From contig NC_079875.1 in assembly GCF_029227915.1 (NCBI RefSeq), positions 7,192,001 to 7,256,000 of the forward strand: 64,000 bases of DNA. The letters are read 5' to 3'. Within the stretch, counting starts at the first letter, position 1. Every line of letters begins with the position of its first letter. The translations under genes and the position numbers were made by a program. Source of the DNA: Hydractinia symbiolongicarpus. Lineage: Eukaryota; Cnidaria; Hydrozoa; Anthoathecata; Hydractiniidae. Shown piece after piece: positions 55,967 through 64,000 of the stretch. Below the pieces are notes generated by a model, which worked only from the letters and a program-made list of their open reading frames with translations, was not told the origin of the DNA and ran no database searches.

Positions 55967-58617
55967 ATGCCTACTTGTAAAGCTTATGGCTGTAGAAATA
56001 GTACTGGGAAAGGAGAGGTGAAAAAGTCTTTTTGTATGATTCCTCGACCGAACAGTAACGAAGAAAAGTTGCGTTGTTTGAGATGGATAAACAACATGGG
56101 TCGTGCCGATGTGAACATCAATACGTTGAAATTTGGTAAAGACGCTGTGTTATGCGAAGATCATTTTCACCCAGATTGTTTAAAAAAAGAAATAACATTG
56201 CCGGAATATTTTACGAAAAGAAAAAAGAAAGAGTTAGTACCGGGGGCAGTGCCAACAAAATTTTCGCACAAAACATACGATGAAATAAACATGGACGGCA
56301 CAAAACATTTACAGCAACGAAAATTATCTGTTAGACGAAGTGAAGAATTAGCACGTTCTGAAGTTGGTCACTTTCTTCTAACATATAATTACATCAGTTT
56401 TCTTTCTATTTTTTATCTACACTACCTCTGGAGTGTTTTCAAATGATATTGTTTAGGTCCTGTTTACACTGAGTTGTATTTAATTTTGTGTTTTACAGCT
56501 TATCGGCCATCTGCTAACGGAAAACGAAGTTTCTCAAAACGAAATTGTGAATGTTCAAACAAATCCAACTTTGGTTGAAGAAGAAACCATCATGATCATA
56601 AATGTGAAGGATGTAAGTCACGCTGTAACTGATTTTGATTTATTGCAACTTTTTTTTCGGTAAAACTTAGTTATTTTATCTTTCAAGATTATTGAACCAA
56701 CCCACAAGAACGTTGGAGTTCAATGTGAAATATCACTGAGCGACTTAAACAGAAGCTGTCAAACTGATCGGTTAGAATCATGTGACTTTGAAGCGCAAGC
56801 TCCCGAGTATTATTCCATTTCTGCTAATTACGTTGCTGTGGTAAACGATCACGCATATTTCAAAGAAAAAACTGTTTGCTCCACTCCTTCCAAAAGAAAG
56901 CACGTTTGTGAAGACGTCTCACTCTCTCCTATAAACTCGTCATTATAATCCTTACCAACTGACGATGAAAAAGACTCTGATTACATCGCTGAAAGTGCAG
57001 AAGAGTCAATCAATATTAGTGATGCTCATGAAACCGAACGAAGCATTTTAAAAGAAAAGAAATTTGTTGTTTTCGAAAGCATGCTAGATGAAATATTTAA
57101 CTTACTGCCCTGTTGTTCATGTGATGGAACCGCAACCAGTATCGAAAAGCGTGAGCAGGGAACGTGTGTACTATACAAAGGGTATTGCATCAATGAGCAT
57201 GTGGTTTTTGACTGGAAAAGTCAACCCATGCTTGGAAAAATGCCAGCATTTAATTTGTTGCTATCCTCTGCAATATTTTTTTCAGGTAAAAAAAATCTTC
57301 TTTTGCATGCTGCATGATGATATGCAAATTTACAGCAGGCTATGCCATGTTTTCAAACGGGTTGAAAGCAACCTCATCTCTCGGACATGTTGACTTTTTG
57401 TTATTTTCGCTGCTCATTCAGCACGCTGCAGTCTGGATCACCTAAAATCATATATTACCATTTTAGGAAACACATATGAAAGGATGAAGAAAGTTGCGAA
57501 TTTTTCTGGTTTAAATTTTGTCAATCAACGAACATACTATGATGTTCAGCGATCACTGATAATCCCAACTGTAAACGACCATTTCGTGAAAAATATTGCC
57601 AGTGCAAGAGAGGATAGTCGGGGAGAGAATGAAGCATGTCTTGGCGATGGCAGATATGACTCACCTGGTAAATCTGCCAAGTATTGCACATATAGTTTAC
57701 AATCGTCAGCGTCTAACAAAATTGTTGCGACAACCACAATCCAAACAACAACCGGTAAAGGTTCGGCGCCCTTGGAGTTACAGGCTTCAAAAATTGCCTT
57801 GAGCAGTTAAGTTCCGATAACTATCCTGTAGGAAGAGTTGCCACGGACCGAAACAGGCAAATCGCTAAATGGATACGTGAAAACAGGTTAGATATCATGC
57901 ATCGGTATGATCCATGGCATTTTGCTAAGAACATCAAAGCCAAACTTAGACCATTAGTAAAACGAAAAGATAGGCGAATATTACAGGATTGGATCAAACC
58001 AATAGGAAATCATCTTTTCTGGTGTGCCGAAAACTGCCAAGGTGACCCAGAGCTGCTGGTGCAAATGTGGAAGTCGATACTTCAACATGTTACGAATAAA
58101 CATAATTTCGCGACATTGGAAGAAACCGTCTTTGATAAAAAAAACTTGAAGGATATGGAACTTCTTTGCGAACCATACCACACAGGGGGCGTGGAAGTTT
58201 TTCACTCACTGATAACAGCGTACGCACCAAACGGCAACATTTCGAGTTGAATGTGATGAACGCCCGAGTGAAGTTGGCTATCTTGGACCATTACAATAAC
58301 GTTGGTCGAAAGCAGGCTGTTGTAAAATGCGCGCGTAAAGGGAGTCAGAAGGTCGGTGAAAAAAAGTGGAAGTTTGTCTCAAGCAAATTGAATAAAGAGT
58401 GGGTCGCGAAACCTGTGAAAGAACCAAGTCTTTCAGTTTTGTTGATGCGATAATGAATGACATAATTGAAAGAAAGGAGAGTGGGGTAAAGGTAAAGATC
58501 TCTGGTAAAGAAGTTGTAAACAAGCTTAGTCGACCACGTAACATTGCCCACACGGCCAGACCTGACACTTCGAAAATTTTAGAGAAACGGAATTATGCAA
58601 AACGATTCAAAAAATAA
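55967..58617 (+). pseudogene. THAP-domain Kolobok transposase, decayed
   Basis: Likely exons 55967-56362, 56499-56612, 56688-57285 and 57467-58617, phases matching. Exon 1 encodes a THAP zinc finger: MPTCKAYGCRNSTGKG, then the W of the fold, and LCEDHFHPDCL with the C2CH ligands, ending in LVPGAVPTKF. THAP binds the transposon ends. Later exons give CYLLPCC-like and FDWKSQPMLGKMPAFNLLLS, then GDGRYDSPGKSAKYCTYSL (first catalytic Asp region of Kolobok DDE transposases), VATDRNRQIAKWIREN (second Asp region), DPWHFAKNIKAKL and PYHTGGVEVFHSL (third acidic region). Defects: in-frame TAA at 56946-56948 and three frameshifts near 57790, 58230 and 58405, two of them in short A runs. The exon-1 donor is weak. 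The ATG 17 codons upstream of MPTC could also be used. Confidence 0.8.
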
Positions 58618-58686
58618 CTCTGGTCCTTTGTACTTTATTTCGCTTTTTTGTTGTTGTTATTGTTTGTTTAAAAATGTTAAGTCCCG

Positions 58687-59611
58687 TTATATGTCAACAA
58701 ATTCTTTGAATCCAGTATATTTTCCATCTGAATCAGGAAATTCTTCCCTTATTTTCCGCACAACACAAGCTGGAATCACCACGCGACATCCTTTTCCAAG
58801 CCTTTCATAATAATGTACCCAGGCCGTGTACTGTCGGTAACTGGTGTACCTCATTTCCCTACAACGGAATCAAAGTTTATGTTATAGTGTAAACCAGGAT
58901 AAAATATTCGAAAGAAATTATTTATTCATCAAAACTTCTTTGAAACAAATTGTTATTTGAGCACATGGGCTCTCCTCCTTTTTTATTAGATTTTCAAGGA
59001 ATGTCATTATTTTTAATTTAATTAAATAATCTGCGATGGTGTGTATTTTCATAGCGCATGGACCTGTAAGATTATAAAGCGAAAAGTGAGAAGATAAGAA
59101 AAACGTTTTATTTGTGTGTGACAATGAGAAATATGGTCTGTGAAAATATTTGCGAGAAACATATTTTTTGAAGAAAGACTTACTTATTAGTATATGTGGA
59201 GAGTTCGTTATATTTTTTCTGATATCGTCGATGTCGTATGCTGGCTGTCTCTAACACTGTGCGGTTCAAACATAAAATTTCAAAATCCTTGTGCATCGTG
59301 ATGCACTTGTTATCATTCAACTTGTCGTTCAATAAATTGAAAAATTCTTGGCAACACTTGCATTCCACAAGAGTGAAGCAATTATAAATAACGCAACATG
59401 TACAAGTACACCAATGCAAATTTTCAAGTCTGCTTGAATTCAATTCGTCTTCTTCTTCGCTATCACTAGATTTATAAGTCACTTTTTCAAGTTCTGCTTT
59501 GGAGTATTCAGGCTCATTCATGTAACATCCTGTTACTGACGTTTCGCTAGAGTCACTTGAATATTCTACTTCTGAAATAGGAAAGTCAGAGCAGGAGCTT
59601 GAATTTTCCAT
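58687..59611 (-). CDS. P2X7 ballast-domain-like protein carried by the Kolobok element
   Basis: Two exons, 59611-59184 and 58858-58687 (minus strand), joined through a GTAAGT donor and a TTGTAG acceptor with matching phase, encode 199 residues without a stop. The N-terminus (1-70) is acidic and Ser-rich (SDSSETSVTG, SSDSEEEDEL). The core has LENLHWCTCTCC, ECKCCQEF, CITMHKDFEILCLNRTVL and, after the junction, RYTSYRQYTAWVHYY, IPACVVRKIREEFPDSDGKY and TGFKEFV. This order of Cys pairs, CITxxxxF, TxxxxR/RxFPxSxGxYxGFK follows the C-terminal cytoplasmic ballast domain of P2X7 receptors, a zinc- and nucleotide-binding fold. There is no channel domain. It lies wholly inside the TTAA-flanked element, convergent to the transposase, so it is transposon cargo or a standard second gene of this family. 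Confidence 0.75.
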
Positions 59612-59848
59612 ATCTCGCTGCTTTCGCTCAGCGCAAGCTTATGCTTCTTCAGCGTAATATACGTCACGTTATAACAGTCTCCAGAATCAGCCGTGGCCTC
59701 AGAAAATTTAAATCGCGCTTACCGTTCGCTCATAAAAGGGGTAACTTTTATATTAAAATCAATCCAAATAATATTTATTTTTCAAAATTTTGACCAGAAT
59801 TTGGGAAACGAACATAATGTTAACCGAAATAATGCTATTTAAGTTTGA

Positions 59849-59862
59849 GGCTTAATTCCCCT
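59849..59862 (-). repeat. Kolobok right terminal inverted repeat
   Basis: GGCTTAATTCCCCT immediately before TTAA (59863-59866); exact reverse complement of the left end. Confidence 0.9.
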
Positions 59863-59866
59863 TTAA

Positions 59867-62800
59867 GCTTCAAAATGACGTGATAATCAATCTGAAACCA
59901 TAGTTGAAAGACTAATACATACCAAAAATCCACAACAAAGTATATAAAAACCAAACCAACTTCAACAACGTGCAATGAGTTTCAAAATGGCAGAGCCTAC
60001 CAGCCAAACTTTTGGCAGATCCAACATGTGCGGAGGTCTGGACCTGTGGGCGAGATAGAAGCGCGCATTGCGCAAAAATGTAAAAACGGCGCGCCATCTA
60101 AAAGCTTTTCGTTCCCGAAGTTGCCTTTGAAACACTCACCAACCTAAAGGTGTGAGTGAATTACTCACTTTTACTTTATAGCTAGAGGTACCTAACAAGT
60201 AGATAGACGCCGTTGCAACTTAATAAAAGTCAGATTAGTGAGGATGGGAGTTATACCAAACTGAATATTAAGGCTAGATAGGTACTTAGTAACAAAAATC
60301 TTAAAGTTGGTTTGATAAAAGTTTATTTATACACGGCTAAGAAACGTGATAAAGTGTTATTCTTAAACCTGTGAAAATATATTAAAACCACAATGCATGG
60401 TTAAAAACGATCTACAAACTTTTTTAAAATGGCCACCATTTCATTAGATCGTCTACCAAGCACGCCGTCATTGCTAATTGTACTCATAAAATAACTGGTT
60501 ACAGGGCGTACAGGTCGAATTCTACGGTTTTCAGTTTTTGTTTTTTGTTTTTCAAAGCGCATTAATTCTTTCCTAACTCCTAATCAAAATTATTTTAACT
60601 ATTAAGTTTTAAATAAAACACATTAGAATATTTAAATACAAAGAAATGAATTAATTCAAACCCCTGCTTTCTCAATGACTTTGCGGCTCCTCTTTGCACC
60701 ATTTTGCGCAGAGACATCACGGTCATTATTAAAGAGAATATTCTGTAGATCGTGTTTTGTAGCACGGGGCCGTCTGACCTTTATATTACGGTACAGTACC
60801 GGTACCATTTCGCGCACGTTAATGTTATCTAGGGCTGAACCTACGGTGGAGCGATTAATAAAAACCGTGCACTTTGTCCAACATTCAGGTGGAGCGTCTT
60901 AGTACAGGCATGCAGAATGTTCTGAATTACTAGCAACAAAATTTTAAGGGTAGCTGATTGGTTACTTTATTGATAAATTTGCAGCTACCTAAATGACCTG
61001 AAAGCGAAAAGTAAAAAAAAAGAAGAACTCCGTCGTACTGCATAAACATAGTCTGTATTTTAGTGTTTTTCAACAATTTACTGGTTCTTCAGTCCGTTTT
61101 ATACCGCATTATACCAGTGCACGGCTTTAACGCGTGCACTGCAGAAGTGACTATGAACTTTCTAGCGGCACCGATCCGTTTGTGCCTAAGACGTTGCGTC
61201 AAAAAACATTAAATTAAAACATGAATAGCGACAAACCTAAAGTTTTACTCGGTTCCATCGCTTCAATCAGTAACACGATTGAGCGTGGACTCGAGTAAAA
61301 TAGTTTTAAACTTTGGAATAACAATCGCATTAAATGTGTTGTTTCAATTACTGGAAGCAACATTTCTCCAAAATTGGCAAGACTGCTGAAACTTCGCAAT
61401 GAGCGTGTCCGCTGTGCTATTATTTAAGTAGTATTGTCGTTAGCCGGTGAAAAAATTAACGGGAATTTACCAGTCATACAAACTTCCCGTATCAGTGTTT
61501 GGCGAAATTTTACCTGTTGTGAAATTGCTCCATGGTAGCCATGTGGTCCCGAAAAATATCCACTTATAGCTTGCTACTGGAGTATTATTTTACCTAGCTT
61601 ATCAGACAATTTAGGCTGACATTTGGTCAAATTTAAGAACATATTAATGGTAAAACTATACTGAGTCTCCATCGACATTTTGAGTTTAGAAATAACTTCG
61701 GAAAGAAAATAAAGTAGTGTTATGCCGTATCTGGTGAAAAACACATATGTAACAACAATTTTTAAAGCCAGGTCTGGGTTAAGAAGGAGAAGCTGTAAAT
61801 AGTTTTCTAACACCTAAATTTGACATTTTCTTACATTTTTAAAGATTGTATACTAAAAACGATTTCTGCAAAAAATAAGAACATCCAGCTTTAATAGTCT
61901 TATATAAAATTCATGGTAATTAAAATTCACGAAGAATTAAATTTAAATTTATATTGAGCAAACATAAATACAGAAGGTAGGAATAAATTAATCAACAAAC
62001 AAATAATTGACTTACAAAAACTTATTAACATATACTGTTCTTTTCATCATAACTTTGTTTTTGTCAATTTTTTTTAAAAGGCGCGAATAATATAACCTTT
62101 TTTTAATGAAATAGACAAAGCAGTATGTATTGTATGTAACTTCGTCCGTGCACATTCTTCAAACAAAGAAAGAGATAACAAGGGAATAACAAAAGTTAAC
62201 TACCCATAGCATTTGTACAAGAAACCATTTTAAATTAAAGAAAAAACAAATTAAAAATAAATTTTTCAATTAGCGCAGCAAAAAGATCAAAGAGTTCAAA
62301 TTGTGCGTTACCTTTTTCTGTGTGCATGACACAATTTTTTTATTGCGCAGAAACAGACAGACGAAATGGGACAGATGTGAACACGCTGAGTTGATCCACA
62401 AGTAAATGTGTGACTCAGTGCTAAACGCCAGATCGAAGCCCTAAACTGTGCCATACTTCCAGCCGGAGCGCTTAAGTACAGGTATGCGCTTAAGTACAGG
62501 CATTAAGTAAATCGAGTGTAAAGTAGAGAGCATCATTTCGGGTGTAAGCCACAACTTTAGCCGTAATAAAAACACAGGTTACAACCAATAGTTACTCCAT
62601 CGTAGCAAAAAAATCAGCTGTTATTTTGCGGAATAAGTACCCGTGAAAGTCCAAAAGCTAATCGTGACTGACACCGAGATCCTGGTATGTAGGAATACAA
62701 GTAACCCATGTCGTACATCAGTAACTACTTTCTGAGTATATCAACTGTGTAAAACCAGCTGTTTCATCAGGCTGCAAGGTGCTTAATATCCGCAGTAAAT

Positions 62801-63104
62801 TGATCATATAGCAAGTGGCAATTTTGAAGTCCTACATGATTGGTAGGCAAACAAAAAATAAAAGTAATCAATTTTTTATAACCATAATTAATGGAATATG
62901 TCGAATATGCCAATTCTGAAGATCATACACAAATAATAATGACTCCAGCAATAAACTAATTAGATGACAGTTCGAAATGTAAAATATCGATATTCCATAC
63001 TTTCTCTTACAAGAAGTAAGTCTGTTTATTTTATTATGTATTTCAATTCAGCGCAATATATGCATGTCTCAAATGTTATATTGTCTGACGTTACGGCGCA
63101 ACGT
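59867..63104. other. Gene-free stretch
   Basis: Intergenic DNA with no supported gene. Short frames at 60675-60902 and elsewhere lack motifs and splice logic. AATTA-rich sequence dominates from 61.8 to 63.0 kb. Confidence 0.5.
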
Positions 63105-63550
63105 CAATATCACTGCTTTAACGACAATATCTTAGTTTAAATTAATGAAGCCGCAATAGCGCATTTAAAATTTTAAGGTCAAATAGCTTGGAAACGAGGT
63201 GGTTACGTCAATGATTTTTCGTGGGCAACTAGGCACTACCTAGGACGAATTTGGGTAATTTTCCCAAAGTTTAGTCCCCAAATCCGTTTGGGAATGGACG
63301 GGTTGATGACGTCATCAAAAAACCTTGAAACCCTAATATCTCTGCAACCGTTTGTCAAAAGTACATGATCCAATATATTTTCTTGATCAGCATTTCAAGA
63401 TCTATGCGATGACGGCAACAGGTATACAAATTTCTGAAAATAAATTTTAAGCGTTTCAACCTCTACACATTACAGACAAAAAATAAACCAATTTTTTATC
63501 TGCACTGCACTGCTGACATCAGCAATACATCTTTTTTTTTATTGACCTTT
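63105..63550 (+). repeat. Third copy of the Helitron-like unit
   Basis: Collinear with 17260-17880 and 17886-18440: shared blocks include TTAAATTAATGAAGCC, AATAGCTTGGAAACGAGGTG, CCCCAAATCCGTTTGGGAAT and GGGTTGATGACGTCATCAAA. The end is decayed (TTATCGACTAATA instead of CGACTAGT) and the terminal hairpin is missing. Confidence 0.65.
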
Positions 63551-63574
63551 TATCGACTAATATAATGCAGACTG

Positions 63575-63660
63575 TGAGCAACCTCGATCCCAGGACTTTT
63601 TCTCTCTCTTTTCCGTCCCGTTATAAAAGAGACAAAGAGCCGAGGTTGGGTTATAAGTTT
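63575..63660. repeat. Short dispersed repeat, family R3, second copy
   Basis: AACCTCGATCCCAGGAC at the left and GAGCCGAGGTTGGG at the right form inverted ends (AACCTCG/CGAGGTT) around a TCTCTCTTTT and AAAAGAGACAAAGAG core. Related to 36585-36680. Confidence 0.5.
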
Positions 63661-63751
63661 TAAAAATTCAAATTACCATATGCTGTCTGTTTTTGTTTGG
63701 TATCCCTTAAGATAAGTGCATAACTTACTTTAATTTTCATTCACTTCAAAG

Positions 63752-64000
63752 ATGGCAGCACGGGCAGACGTGCGTTCGATAATGCTACTTGCTGTTTTGT
63801 TTATGGTTTCTAATTATGGTATTTCTTGTTATGGTTGTGGTGAAAGTATTAGAAGAAATCAAACATCTGAGAAATGCTGCTCCTGTGGATATATTTTCCA
63901 TCTTAAATGCCTTACAGACAGAATAGATGAAAACATAGAGAAATTTTACTGCAGCGAATATATCCCACCAGATGAACCGAAAATTTCGTATACCTTTTAT
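63752..64000 (+). CDS. Partial protein with PHD-like zinc finger
   Basis: ATG at 63752 (cttcaaagATGGCA) opens 83 codons without a stop to the window edge. After a hydrophobic N-terminal stretch (IMLLAVLFMVSNYGIS) comes CYGCGESIRRNQTSEKCCSC, then GYIFHLKC and FYCSEY: a Cys2...Cys2...His-x2-Cys...Cys pattern like a PHD finger. Such fingers occur at the start of proteins of some animal LINE or other retroelements, and in host chromatin proteins. The usual last CxxC is CxxY here unless the frame is incomplete. A signal-like N-terminus would be odd for a nuclear finger, so the true start may be an internal Met. Family not assigned. Confidence 0.5.
   Translation, partial: MAARADVRSIMLLAVLFMVSNYGISCYGCGESIRRNQTSEKCCSCGYIFHLKCLTDRIDENIEKFYCSEYIPPDEPKISYTFY

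Larger units (their letters stand above)
55675..59862 (+). mobile_element. Kolobok-type DNA transposon, complete ends, THAP transposase
   Basis: A 4188-bp element with 14-bp perfect terminal inverted repeats (AGGGGAATTAAGCC) and TTAA on both sides (55671-55674 and 59863-59866), the Kolobok superfamily target duplication. Inside are a THAP-domain transposase gene on the plus strand (55967-58617, decayed) and a second gene on the minus strand (58687-59611, intact by reading). The two genes are convergent with stops 69 bases apart, and no third gene is seen. The perfect ends argue for a fairly young insertion; the transposase damage argues that it could only move with help. Confidence 0.85.

Noticed and set aside
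1-64000. CRISPR arrays, operons, tRNA or rRNA genes
   Set aside because: No regularly spaced repeat-spacer array; the genome is intron-bearing eukaryotic; no cloverleaf or rRNA core noticed.

Overview
This is eukaryotic, AT-rich animal DNA. Genes are split by many short GT-AG introns, and old and young transposons fill the space between them. Gene content (a NIDO/VWD adhesion-type receptor, a secreted AbfB-domain protein) and the mobile elements (RTE-type LINE, Penelope-like RT, Helitron, THAP-Kolobok) fit an early-branching metazoan. I favour a cnidarian, possibly a hydrozoan, but this is inference from style; no diagnostic marker gene is present.

Layout. 1-152 (-) is the start of an unrecognised gene leaving the window. 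A CRE-rich spacer separates it from a 22-exon gene, 1236-16295 (+), for a large surface protein: NIDO domain, VWD domain, EGF-like module, GAIN-like region with a GPS motif, then seven membrane segments. All 21 internal splice junctions keep one reading frame. Its first exon (signal peptide) was not found. 17.0-23.3 kb is non-coding and holds small non-autonomous Helitrons (5' TC, 3' hairpin plus CTAG, A/T target) and another interspersed repeat. 23.9-27.3 kb (-) is a decayed RTE/BovB-like LINE. 28-32 kb holds two copies of a repeat with coding relics, a small intact ORF with a poly(A) signal, and perfect hairpins. 33.78-37.70 kb (+) is a neat five-coding-exon gene with a TATA box, a signal peptide and two tandem AbfB (beta-trefoil) domains.

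41.3-48.4 kb is a young composite: a Penelope-like reverse transcriptase without its usual GIY-YIG endonuclease, two further ORFs, a six-copy 16-mer array and hammerhead-like pieces. It is bounded by ~915 bp direct repeats and flanked by a near-identical 445 bp direct repeat (order A-B-body-B-A). 51.9-55.6 kb (-) is a broken Helitron: cysteine-protease-like N-terminus, HUH Rep domain, no Pif1 helicase, then an RPA-like OB-fold ORF. Beside it, 55,675-59,862 is a complete Kolobok-type DNA transposon with 14 bp inverted ends and TTAA target duplications. It carries a decayed THAP transposase (+) and, convergent to it, an apparently intact two-exon gene (-) whose product resembles the C-terminal cytoplasmic ballast domain of P2X7 receptors. 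The last 249 bases open a new ORF with a PHD-like zinc finger that runs off the window.

Most striking items: the P2X7-ballast-like gene as Kolobok cargo; the Penelope-like composite with accessory ORFs and odd repeat order; the NIDO-VWD-GPS-7TM architecture with an atypical GPS cleavage triad; and a secreted double-AbfB protein in an animal genome. All calls come from reading the sequence; no database search was run.
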